A stretch of DNA of 64,000 nt from Acidobacteriota bacterium (GTDB taxonomy: Bacteria; Acidobacteriota; Terriglobia; Bryobacterales; Bryobacteraceae): positions 80,249 through 144,248 of the forward strand of contig JAFDVZ010000008.1 in assembly GCA_018268715.1 (NCBI GenBank). The letters are read 5' to 3'. The position numbers and the translations under genes were made by a program. Below the pieces are notes generated by a model, which had not been told where the DNA came from, searched no databases, and saw only the letters and a program-made list of their open reading frames with translations. Shown here in pieces: positions 24,724 through 32,542 of the stretch (position 1 is its first letter; each line of letters begins with the position of its first letter).

Positions 24724-25898
24724 CGCAGATACACCGTGCCCGATTTGTAGTCGATCACGGCCTCGCGCCCGCCGTTCAGAATCGACAGCCGACCGGCCTC
24801 GATCACGAACTCGTTGTAACGGCTGTTGGCGGGCGTCGCGATGACGCCGGTCCGGTCGATTTCCTCCAGCAGCGACGGACGCATGCTGGCGGGCGAGGCT
24901 TCCACACGGATGCAGGCCTCGACAATCGCCTTCACCGACTTGTAGCCGTAACCGACCGGAGTCAGCCCCGATCCGCCCAGGTCGACGTACTGGAAATAAT
25001 CGGGACTGGGCTCCGAGTAGCTCCCGTCCGAGTAGGCGTACTGCAGGCCACGGTATTGGTCGGAGTGGGAGATCCAGGCGCCGCGCTCGCCGGTGGAGCA
25101 GTACATCGTAATGCCCTGGGTGTTCGAGCCCGGCGCCGCATCCGGGAACCCGAGCGCGTTCTGCACGTTCAGGCACGCGCCGTTGGACCAGATGACCCGC
25201 GCGTCGGTCCACAGAAAGCCCTCGTTGCCGTTCGGGAAGCGGTCGCGGAGGCCATACACGCTGACGCTCGTGGGAACCAGCCCGGTGATGAAGGCCACCA
25301 GGTCCACGTAATGACATCCGATATAAGTGAACGCGTCGGAGTTCTCCGTCGTGCACCAGTTTTGGAAGTTAGAACCTCGGTAATGCCATTTCTCGAGCAG
25401 GCACGCGGTTCCCAGCTTGAACTCGCCGAAGCGGCCCTCGCGGTAGCGCATGCGCGCCATCAGGCTGCGGTCGTCGAACCGTTTGTGATACTCGATGCCC
25501 ACCATCAGCCCGCGCGACCGGGCCTCCTGCTCGATTTCGACGGACTCGGCCGCCTTCAGCACCAGGGGCTTGACGGCCAGCACGTGATGATCGGCCCTTA
25601 GCGCCGCCAGGATCGCGTCGTAGTGCAGATGGTCGGGCAGCGCCATCACCACGATGCTGCGGGGCGGCAGCTTCTTGTAGAGTTCGGCGTAAGGTTCGGT
25701 CGTCGCCAGGAACCCGTGACCCGGGAAGGCCCGGCGAATGGCGGGATTGGCGGCCAGTGAATCGAGCGTGGACTGCCGGCGCGCGCACACCGCCACGCCG
25801 CCGATCATGCCCAGCCGCTGGAGTTGGTACAGCGACGGCAGGATCTGATCGTGGGCGATCATCCCGCCGCCGACCACGGCTACATCCATGCTCGTCAT
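24720..25898 (-). CDS. Gfo/Idh/MocA family NAD(P)-dependent oxidoreductase
   Basis: 392 residues. The Rossmann fold starts at MDVAVVGGGMIAHDQILPSL (GGGMIA dinucleotide loop). The usual EKP triplet reads AVKPL (about residue 109), keeping the catalytic-site lysine but not the glutamate. Later GCHYVDLVAFITG gives the family HxxD-like pair in the substrate domain. Members oxidise or reduce sugars, inositols and related polyols; here the substrate is unknown. ATGA overlap with the upstream aminotransferase shows the genes are an operon. An in-frame Met four codons in is possible. An aminosugar or keto-sugar pathway is plausible given the aminotransferase, but not shown. Confidence 0.87.
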   Translation of the reverse strand: MTSMDVAVVGGGMIAHDQILPSLYQLQRLGMIGGVAVCARRQSTLDSLAANPAIRRAFPGHGFLATTEPYAELYKKLPPRSIVVMALPDHLHYDAILAALRADHHVLAVKPLVLKAAESVEIEQEARSRGLMVGIEYHKRFDDRSLMARMRYREGRFGEFKLGTACLLEKWHYRGSNFQNWCTTENSDAFTYIGCHYVDLVAFITGLVPTSVSVYGLRDRFPNGNEGFLWTDARVIWSNGACLNVQNALGFPDAAPGSNTQGITMYCSTGERGAWISHSDQYRGLQYAYSDGSYSEPSPDYFQYVDLGGSGLTPVGYGYKSVKAIVEACIRVEASPASMRPSLLEEIDRTGVIATPANSRYNEFVIEAGRLSILNGGREAVIDYKSGTVYLR

Positions 25899-27265
25899 GC
25901 CGTTTTGACGGACTCGGCGAAGGCTTCCTCGAGAACGGCGCAGCTTTCGTCGATCGCCTCCTGGGTGATCGAGAGCGGAGGCGCGATTTTCACCGTGGCG
26001 CCGCCGAATCCGACCGGGCTGAACATCAGCAAGCCCTTCTCCATGGAAGCTCGCACCACGTTGAAGGCCAAGTCGGCGTCGGGCTCCTTCGAGTTCGGCT
26101 TGACGCAGGCGACGCCGGCCACCAGACCCTTGCCGTCCACCCAGCCGATCTGCGGGAAGCGCTTCATCATGGCGCGCAGATAACCGTGCAGGCGCGCACC
26201 CATGACGCGGGAGTTTTCGGTCAACCCCTCGCTGACGATCAGGTCGATGGAGGCGAGCGCGGCGGCGCAGGAGATCGGGTTGCCGGTGTGTGTGGAGGTC
26301 ATCGAACCGGGACCGGGCAGGTCCATCACGTGCGCCGCGCCCGCGATGGCGCCCAGCGGCAGCGAACTCGACACGCCCTTGCCCATGGTGACCAGGTCCG
26401 GAACGATGCCGTAATGCTCAAAGCCCCAGAACACGCCGTTGCGGCCGAAGCCGGCCTGCACTTCGTCGCAGGTGAGCAGCGTCTTGTGGCTGGAGGTCCA
26501 GGCGCGCAGCTTCTGCATGAAGTCGGAGGGCGCGAAGGAGGCGCTGCCGCCCTGGTACGTTTCAAGGATCACGCCCGCTACGTTCGGCCCCGCGCAGCCG
26601 GCTTCCGACAGCGCGCGCAGGAAGGCGTCGAAGGAGGTGTCGGTGGTGCGGAACCCATCGGGGAACGGCGCCTGAACGAAGCCCTTGTCGAGGTTGACGA
26701 TCCAGTCCTTCAGCGCCGGAATGCCGCCGGCCTGTTGCGCGCCCATCGTGCGTCCGTGGAACGCCTTCTCAAACGAAACGATGACGTGTTTGCCACGGCC
26801 GCCCACCTTCACGCCGTGCATGCGCGACAGCTTAATGGCGGCTTCCACGGTTTCCGAGCCCGTGGTCAGCAGGAACACCTTCTTGAGCGGGTCCGGCAGA
26901 AGGCCGGCGATGCGTTCGGCCAACCGGGCGCGGATCTCGCTCGGGAAGCAGTAGTTGTGCAGCAGGCCGGATTGGGCCTGGGCGACGATGGCGTCGACGA
27001 TCTGCTTCCGGCCGTGGCCGGCGTTGGTGACGAGCACGCCGCTCGACCAGTCGATCCAGCAGTTGCCGAAGCGATCGTAGACCTGGAAGCCGTCGGCGCG
27101 ATCCCACAGGATGGGAGGCTGGCCCTGCATGGCCACCGGTTCGACACGCTGCAGGCGCTCGATCACCGGGACGGATTCAGGGGCGGGGATCGGAGTGACG
27201 ATCTTCCGGAGGGGGGTGTCCACGCGCGGCACGGCTCGTGGTTCAAGGGAAAACGGGCGAGACAT
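25895..27265 (-). CDS. Class III PLP-dependent aminotransferase
   Basis: 456 residues, aspartate-aminotransferase-family class III (4-aminobutyrate/ornithine type). Visible: GNCWIDWSSGVLVTNAGH near residue 68, the PLP-ring segment TGSETVEAAIKLSR (about 135), CDEVQAGFGRNG (about 265; the Asp that contacts the pyridine nitrogen), and the Schiff-base lysine in MGKGVSSSLPLGAI (about 294). The C-terminal domain ends near AFAES. It moves an amino group between an omega-amino acid or amino sugar and a keto acid; the exact pair is unknown. Fourteen bases separate it from the upstream UroD-like gene, and it overlaps the oxidoreductase start by four bases. Confidence 0.9.
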   Translation of the reverse strand: MSRPFSLEPRAVPRVDTPLRKIVTPIPAPESVPVIERLQRVEPVAMQGQPPILWDRADGFQVYDRFGNCWIDWSSGVLVTNAGHGRKQIVDAIVAQAQSGLLHNYCFPSEIRARLAERIAGLLPDPLKKVFLLTTGSETVEAAIKLSRMHGVKVGGRGKHVIVSFEKAFHGRTMGAQQAGGIPALKDWIVNLDKGFVQAPFPDGFRTTDTSFDAFLRALSEAGCAGPNVAGVILETYQGGSASFAPSDFMQKLRAWTSSHKTLLTCDEVQAGFGRNGVFWGFEHYGIVPDLVTMGKGVSSSLPLGAIAGAAHVMDLPGPGSMTSTHTGNPISCAAALASIDLIVSEGLTENSRVMGARLHGYLRAMMKRFPQIGWVDGKGLVAGVACVKPNSKEPDADLAFNVVRASMEKGLLMFSPVGFGGATVKIAPPLSITQEAIDESCAVLEEAFAESVKTA

Positions 27266-27279
27266 TGCGTCTTATTCTC

Positions 27280-28332
27280 TCAGATCCGATCGAAGGACAA
27301 CATTCGATCCACTTTCCGGCGGATGGTTTCCGCGGCTTCCGGAACGTGCAGCACATCGCACTCCGAGCCGAGGATGTGGGGGTGGCCGCAGGCGCGCATT
27401 TCGGCGGCCAGGCGGCCGGCGAGTTCGTCGACGCGACCGAGCGGAACGACGGCGTCGGAATAGAAGTTCTTGGTGGGCAGATTGCCGTACAGCACGACGT
27501 CGCGGGGCACGACGGCGGCGTCCTCCCACAGGCGTCGCGAACTGCCGAGGCTGAGGATCACCGGATGGAGCCGCGTGGCGAAGGCCTTCACCATGGCGGC
27601 GTTCAGTTCGCCGCAATCGTGGAAGATGAGGTCGACGCCCGCCTGGTCGCAGACGGCGAGCATGCGCAGGTCGGGCTGCATCACGAAGTCCTCGAAGATG
27701 GTGGACCCGCGTTCGATCTGCTTGGGAGACAGGTAGACGATGTTGGCGGCGGGCTCGCAGATGAGGATGGCCTTGGCGCCGGCCTGGGCCTGGGCGCGCA
27801 CGGAGCGATGGACAGCGGCTTCGGCCAGTTTCAACGCGTGTTCGGCGAGCGCGATGCCGGGATCGTCTTCGGCGGTGAGGCCGGTTCCGGCCATGGCGAT
27901 GGCGGTGATGGGGTCGGCCATCAACTTGGTCATCAGCGAGAAGGGGCCGATGGCCATGCCCACCGGGAACAGATCCGTTTCGCTCGCAATGTAGCGGATG
28001 GAGTCGAGATGAGCCTGATTGCGCCGGGCGAAGGGCGCGTCGCGGTAGGCGGCGAGATCGAGTTCGCGCGGCTGGTCGAGGTGGTGGGTGTCGACCTCGG
28101 ACTCCGGGATCCGGAAGGCGCCGAGCAGGTCGGCCTTCTCAAGGCGCAGGTCCATCAGCGGGATGGCGAGCGGCGTCCGGTAGCGGCGGGCGGCCTGTTC
28201 CAGCACCTGGCCCAGGCAGCGGCCGTCGAGCACGATGCCTTCGGGGTCGGCGTGTTCATGCAAAACCAGGTCCGCGCCGATCGGCATACGAAGACCGGTG
28301 CGGGCGAGGTCGAGGTAGTAGGAGCGGTCCAT
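27280..28332 (-). CDS. Uroporphyrinogen decarboxylase-fold protein, MtaA-like zinc methyltransferase type
   Basis: 350 residues from ATG 28332; a longer start at 28392 would overrun the start region of the divergent dehydrogenase gene. The fold is UroD-like (LMDLRLEKADLLGAF, GIALAEHALKLA). A zinc pattern H-x-C...C is visible: H238 and C240 in IFHDCGE, then C325 in GSECDV. That set matches methylcobamide:coenzyme M methyltransferases (MtaA/MtbA), whereas haem-pathway UroD lacks it. So it is more likely a methyltransferase-like enzyme than HemE. It heads an operon with an aminotransferase, oxidoreductase and small protein. Substrate unknown; no corrinoid protein is next to it. Confidence 0.78.
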   Translation of the reverse strand: MDRSYYLDLARTGLRMPIGADLVLHEHADPEGIVLDGRCLGQVLEQAARRYRTPLAIPLMDLRLEKADLLGAFRIPESEVDTHHLDQPRELDLAAYRDAPFARRNQAHLDSIRYIASETDLFPVGMAIGPFSLMTKLMADPITAIAMAGTGLTAEDDPGIALAEHALKLAEAAVHRSVRAQAQAGAKAILICEPAANIVYLSPKQIERGSTIFEDFVMQPDLRMLAVCDQAGVDLIFHDCGELNAAMVKAFATRLHPVILSLGSSRRLWEDAAVVPRDVVLYGNLPTKNFYSDAVVPLGRVDELAGRLAAEMRACGHPHILGSECDVLHVPEAAETIRRKVDRMLSFDRI

Positions 28333-28409
28333 GAGCGGTAAGCAGACATTATCCTCCGATTTGGCCGCCCCGGTGAGTGGCTGGGGGTTCATCGGCGGGG
28401 CCGGCGTCT

Positions 28410-28415
28410 TACAAT
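28410..28415 (+). promoter_or_regulatory. Candidate -10 box for a leaderless isocitrate dehydrogenase transcript
   Basis: TACAAT (5 of 6 matches to TATAAT) ends six bases before the GTG start of the dehydrogenase. If used, transcription would begin at or next to the start codon. No clear -35 box or ribosome site is present. Confidence 0.4.
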
Positions 28416-28421
28416 GAACTC

Positions 28422-29432
28422 GTGAGCTACGAAGTGACCCTCATCCCCGGGGATGGCATCGGCCCCGAAGTGACGCTTGCGGCGCAACGCGCGGTGGACG
28501 CCACCGGCGTCAAGATCGACTGGCGGCGTTGCGAGTTGAACGAAGAGACCATCCTTCGCAAGAACGAGGTGCTGCCTCCGGAAATCCTGGCGTCCCTGAA
28601 CCGGACCAAGGTCGGGCTGAAGGGCCCGGTGACCACGCCCATCGCCGGCGGATTCCCCAGCGTGAACGTGGCGCTGCGCAAGGCGCTGGACCTGTTCGCC
28701 AACGTCCGGCCCGTACACACGCTGAAGGGCGTCAAGACGCGCTACCAGGACGTCGCCATCGACCTGATCATCTTCCGCGAGAACACGGAGGACCTGTACG
28801 CGGGGCTCGAGCATGAGGTGGTGCCGGACGTGGTGGAGAGCCTCAAGATCATCACCCGCAAGGCCTCCCTGCGGATCGCCGAATACGCGTTCCGCTACGC
28901 GCGCGCGAACGGGCGGCGGCGCGTCACCGCGGTGCACAAGGCCAACATCATGAAGCTCAGCGACGGGTTGTTTGTGCGATGCGCGCGGGAAACGGCGCTG
29001 CAGTATCCGGACATCGAGTACAAAGAGCTGATCGTCGACAACGCCTCCATGCAGTTGGTGATGCGGCCCGAGAAGTTCGACTGCCTGCTGATGCCCAACC
29101 TCTACGGCGACATTGTCAGCGACCTGACGGCCGGCCTGGTGGGCGGACTGGGCATCGTGCCCGGCGCGAACGTGGGCGAACATCACGCCGTGTTCGAAGC
29201 CGTGCATGGCAGCGCGCCGGACATCGCGGGACAGGGAATCGCGAATCCGACGGCGGTGATGCTTTCGGCCGTCATGATGCTGCGCCACCTGGGCGAACGC
29301 GAGGCCGCCGACCGCATGCACGACGCCATCACGCAGGTGTATCAGGACGGCAAGCACCTGCCCGGCGACGTGGGAGGCACGGCCAGCACCGCGGAATTCA
29401 CCAACGCTGTCATTCGCTTGATCCAAGCCTAA
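28422..29432 (+). CDS. Isocitrate/isopropylmalate dehydrogenase family, NAD-type isocitrate dehydrogenase-like
   Basis: 336 residues from GTG 28422. Beta-decarboxylating dehydrogenase signatures: VTLIPGDGIGPEV at the N-terminus, TTPIAGGFPSVNVALRK (substrate loop), DLFANVRPVHT, IIFRENTEDLYAGLEH (the ENTE Glu/Tyr pattern of NAD-linked isocitrate dehydrogenase), KANIMKLSDGLF, and the metal/cofactor segment LYGDIVSDL with HGSAPDIAG. The ENTEDLYAG motif and overall length favour NAD isocitrate dehydrogenase over LeuB. It likely oxidises isocitrate to 2-oxoglutarate in the TCA cycle. GTG lacks a clear ribosome site, but a TACAAT box ends six bases before it. Confidence 0.85.
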   Translation: MSYEVTLIPGDGIGPEVTLAAQRAVDATGVKIDWRRCELNEETILRKNEVLPPEILASLNRTKVGLKGPVTTPIAGGFPSVNVALRKALDLFANVRPVHTLKGVKTRYQDVAIDLIIFRENTEDLYAGLEHEVVPDVVESLKIITRKASLRIAEYAFRYARANGRRRVTAVHKANIMKLSDGLFVRCARETALQYPDIEYKELIVDNASMQLVMRPEKFDCLLMPNLYGDIVSDLTAGLVGGLGIVPGANVGEHHAVFEAVHGSAPDIAGQGIANPTAVMLSAVMMLRHLGEREAADRMHDAITQVYQDGKHLPGDVGGTASTAEFTNAVIRLIQA

Positions 29433-29442
29433 GCCCCAGCGG

Positions 29443-29552
29443 AAGTCGCGTGGGCCGCGGCAACGCTTCGGGCAGCCAGGACGTAGCTTCGTTGCCCGCG
29501 ATCGGAGACGGCCCGCGGCGATTTCGTCCTCGCACGCGGTCCCACGCGACTT
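29443..29552. repeat. Structured intergenic element: long-range inverted repeat with inner hairpin
   Basis: AAGTCGCGTGGG (29443-29454) is perfectly complementary to CCCACGCGACTT (29541-29552), enclosing about 86 bases. Inside, CGCGGCAACG (29456-29465) pairs with CGTTGCCCGCG (29490-29500) with one bulge. It lies just after the dehydrogenase stop, with about 107 bases between it and the zinc-ribbon gene. It could be a terminator, a structured RNA, or a repeat remnant; no T-run follows. Confidence 0.5.
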
Positions 29553-29659
29553 GCGCCGCAGGCCGCTGTAGAGCCTTTGGTACCAGTACAAAAACAGTCC
29601 TAAAGGCACTGCCTGAGCCTCGGTTTCAGCCCGTACACTGATTTTGAGAGCTGTTACCG

Positions 29660-30058
29660 ATGCGTTTGATCTGCCCACGATGCGGCCATAATCAGATCCG
29701 GCCGTCCGTCCCTTCCGGCATCGTCGACCACCTTTTGTCGGCGATGCTATTGAGCCCGTACCGCTGCCGCCGTTGCCGCGCGCGCTTTTACCGGTACTTC
29801 GGCCATGCGCGGGACTGGGAGCCCGAACTGGTGGACGCTCCCGTCAAGCCCGAGCGCGCGGCGCGGCCGGAGACGCCGCCCGTCGCGACCGCCGTCAAGA
29901 CCGCGCCCGAGCCGCCGCGGCCGGCCCAGCCGAACGAACCCGGATGGGACGCCGCCCTGGCCTACGCCCTGGGGCCGAAAACGCCGGAGCCGCAACCGGA
30001 AACACAGGCTCCGCTGTGCCGGATTACTTTTCGGTCGCCTTCCGCACCGAATCGATAA
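29660..30058 (+). CDS. Small zinc-ribbon protein with Pro/Ala-rich tail
   Basis: 132 residues. A zinc ribbon occupies the first 45 residues: ICPRCGHNQIRPSV and YRCRRCRARFYRYF (two CxxC pairs). After about residue 60 the chain is Pro/Ala/Glu-rich and probably disordered. The last 35 bases overlap the 3' end of the convergent AsmA-like gene, so the C-terminal tail is less certain. A DNA- or protein-binding role is possible; no family is recognised with confidence. Confidence 0.65.
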   Translation: MRLICPRCGHNQIRPSVPSGIVDHLLSAMLLSPYRCRRCRARFYRYFGHARDWEPELVDAPVKPERAARPETPPVATAVKTAPEPPRPAQPNEPGWDAALAYALGPKTPEPQPETQAPLCRITFRSPSAPNR

Positions 30059-32441
30059 CGTCGAAAATCCCCTTCTTCTTCTGGGGCTGTTGCTGCGCGG
30101 CGGGAGCGTTGGGATCCGCGGGCTTGGCGGGGTCGGCCGCCGGCTTCGCGCCGCCGCCCAGCGCGCCCAGGATGCTCTGCACCTTGCTGACCGGGGCGAG
30201 CGGATTGTCCTTGGTGGGCAGGAGCCCCTGCAGCTTCATCTTCGCCATGCCCTCCGTATCGGGGGCGAAGCGGGGCTTATCGAACGTGCCCGTGACGACG
30301 GCGGGGATAACCAGTTCTCCCTTTGAATTGGCGAGCGCGGTGTTCATCAAGCCCGCGATCTGGCCGCCGCCCACCCGCTGGCTGACGTCCTTGGGCAACA
30401 CGGCGGTGACGCGCAGTTTCACCTGCTGGTCGGCCAGTCCCAGGCTGCCCGCGGCGCCCAGCGTGCCTCCGTCGAACTGAAGCTGGAGATCGTTGGTGGT
30501 GGCCACGCCGTTCTGGATGTTCAGCGTGCCGGCCAGTTTGATGATGTTGGTGAACCCGGCGCCGGACGGCTTGTAGCCGAGGAACTTCGCGATGCCGGCC
30601 ATTTCGTTCATCAACTGGACGCCGCTCAACTTGCCGTCGGCGAGCATCACCCTAACCGTCCCGTTCAGCGATTGGGCGGGCGGCTGGCCGGGCTGCGGAT
30701 TGGCGCGGATGTCGACGTCGCCCGACAGCACGCCCGACAACATCTTCCCGATGGCGGTGGTGGAGGCGAGCAGTTTTCCGGCGTCCACTTTCTGGATCTT
30801 CGAGTGGACGTCGAAGGCCGTCTGCTGGGTGCGGGTGTCGACAGCGATGCTGCCGGAGGCCGCGCCGCCAAACAGGTTGGCGGTGAGCGGGTCGAGGCGG
30901 ATCACGCCCTTTTCGATCTTACAGGCGGCCTTGACGGCGGTCAGCACCAGTTGATCGCGCTGGATGGAACCCACCGTTATGTTGCCGGAGCCGTTCAGCG
31001 TGGACGAGCCCGATTGAGCGGGCGCGGCGGACTTGCCGGAGGGCTTGGACGGGGCGGTGATCTGTTCGAGTTCGTTGGTGTCCAGGCGGTCCACGTCGGC
31101 GGTGAAGCGAAGGTCGGGGTGGGCGAAGTCGTGGATGGTCGCGTTCCCCTTGAGATGGCTCGATCCGATGGAGGCGGCCAGGTTTTCGAGCGAGGCGTCG
31201 TTCTTGCCGGCCTTGAAGGACACAGTCTGGATCTCCAGCGGCTTGCGCAGGCTGGCGAGCGTCAGGCGGGCGTCACGCAACGATCCGGACGCGTCGTAGA
31301 CCACCGCGTCGGTGGGGCCGCTGATGTGCGCGGCGAGCGACAACACCCCGGTTCCGGCGACGCCTTCGGCGCCCGTGAAGGCGTTGGCCAACTCCAGCAC
31401 ATCGGCGAGCGCGGCGTTATCGGCGCGGACGTCGGCGATGACGGTGGAAGGAACCGCCTTGCTGTCGACGGCGGCGGAGCCGGAAGCGGTCAAGCCGCCG
31501 AGGGCCAGCTTGAAGTTGGAGATCGCCAGCTTGCCGGTTTCGGTTTCGTCGCGGAGGTCGAAGTCGATGCGGGCGGGTGTTTTCAGGCGCGGCTCGGCAA
31601 TCTCGATGTGGGCTTTGCCGGTGAGCACGCCGGCGGCGGACCGTAGGTCGGCCTTGCCGCTGAAAACGGCCTTGGCGGCCTGGTTGGGCGTGGATCCGGT
31701 GAAGGCCTGGAGGCCGGTGAGCGACACGGCGTCCAGCGTGACGGCGCCTTCAAGATCGGAGGAAGCGATGGTCTTCGCGCCGGCCGGCGTGTCGCCGGCG
31801 AGGCGGACGGAGATGGTCTCCTTCTCCTTGCCCTTGCCGGGCAGGTGGACGGCGGCGTCCAACTGGAACTTCTTGCCGGGAGCGAAGTCGCGCAGGGCGA
31901 TGTCGATGTGGTCGTAAACGGCGCGGGGGCGGTGCTGGCGGAGGTCGGTGAGGGCGACGCGGCCGTCCTCAATGGCGAGGTCGGCGATCTCCACCTTCGT
32001 GGAGGAACTGTCGGCGGCCGGTTTGTCGGCGGCGGGCGGTCCGCCGAGGGTGGAGAAGTTCCAGTCGCCTTCGGCGTTGCGGATCAGCTCGACCGTGGGT
32101 CCGACGACGCGCACCGATTCGACGTTCACCTGCTTGGCGAGCAGCGCGCCCAGGCTGACGCGGACGTATGTCTCGCGGGCCGACAGGAACGGTTCGCGCG
32201 AGGGGAACTTGGGCGATTCGCCGATGGAGACGTCGTTGAGACGGATGGCGAGCGGGAACAGCTTCAAGCCCAGGTTGCCGATGGCGACGGTGCGGCCCAG
32301 GCGCTTTTCGATTTGCGCGCGGATGGGCTCGCGGAACTGGTTGACATCGATCAGCAGGACGGCGGCGGCGCCGAGCGCCACGAGGCCCGCTACTACAGCG
32401 GCGGAAACGAGCAGCAGTTTACGCATGACGGCATCGACCAT
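30024..32441 (-). CDS. AsmA-family outer-membrane-biogenesis/lipid-transport-like protein
   Basis: 805 residues. One N-terminal transmembrane segment (LLLVSAAVVAGLVALGAAAVLLI) anchors the protein. The periplasmic AsmA repeat domain follows: NQFREPIRAQIEKRLGRTV at the start, then long beta-rich sections, and the AsmA C-terminal domain at about 560-760 (KLSGVQLMNEMAGIAKFLGY, GGTLGAAGSLGLADQQVKLRVTA). The tail is Pro/Ala/Lys-rich. AsmA-like proteins carry phospholipids toward the outer membrane in proteobacteria; an analogous role is inferred. The start could also be the Met at 32426, five codons in. It is divergent from glnE and convergent with the zinc-ribbon gene. Confidence 0.85.
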   Translation of the reverse strand: MVDAVMRKLLLVSAAVVAGLVALGAAAVLLIDVNQFREPIRAQIEKRLGRTVAIGNLGLKLFPLAIRLNDVSIGESPKFPSREPFLSARETYVRVSLGALLAKQVNVESVRVVGPTVELIRNAEGDWNFSTLGGPPAADKPAADSSSTKVEIADLAIEDGRVALTDLRQHRPRAVYDHIDIALRDFAPGKKFQLDAAVHLPGKGKEKETISVRLAGDTPAGAKTIASSDLEGAVTLDAVSLTGLQAFTGSTPNQAAKAVFSGKADLRSAAGVLTGKAHIEIAEPRLKTPARIDFDLRDETETGKLAISNFKLALGGLTASGSAAVDSKAVPSTVIADVRADNAALADVLELANAFTGAEGVAGTGVLSLAAHISGPTDAVVYDASGSLRDARLTLASLRKPLEIQTVSFKAGKNDASLENLAASIGSSHLKGNATIHDFAHPDLRFTADVDRLDTNELEQITAPSKPSGKSAAPAQSGSSTLNGSGNITVGSIQRDQLVLTAVKAACKIEKGVIRLDPLTANLFGGAASGSIAVDTRTQQTAFDVHSKIQKVDAGKLLASTTAIGKMLSGVLSGDVDIRANPQPGQPPAQSLNGTVRVMLADGKLSGVQLMNEMAGIAKFLGYKPSGAGFTNIIKLAGTLNIQNGVATTNDLQLQFDGGTLGAAGSLGLADQQVKLRVTAVLPKDVSQRVGGGQIAGLMNTALANSKGELVIPAVVTGTFDKPRFAPDTEGMAKMKLQGLLPTKDNPLAPVSKVQSILGALGGGAKPAADPAKPADPNAPAAQQQPQKKKGIFDVIDSVRKATEK

Positions 32442-32542
32442 CGTAAAGCATGCCGCCGCGCGGCGAAATGGGACCTACAGGCGGCATCCGGAGAGGGCCG
32501 CGGCGGGGCGCGCGATACAATCGAGATGACCGCTTCAACGCC

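Noticed and set aside
27280..28392. Calling the UroD-fold protein HemE of haem synthesis.
   Set aside because: The H-x-C...C zinc set and the operon partners do not fit the haem pathway.
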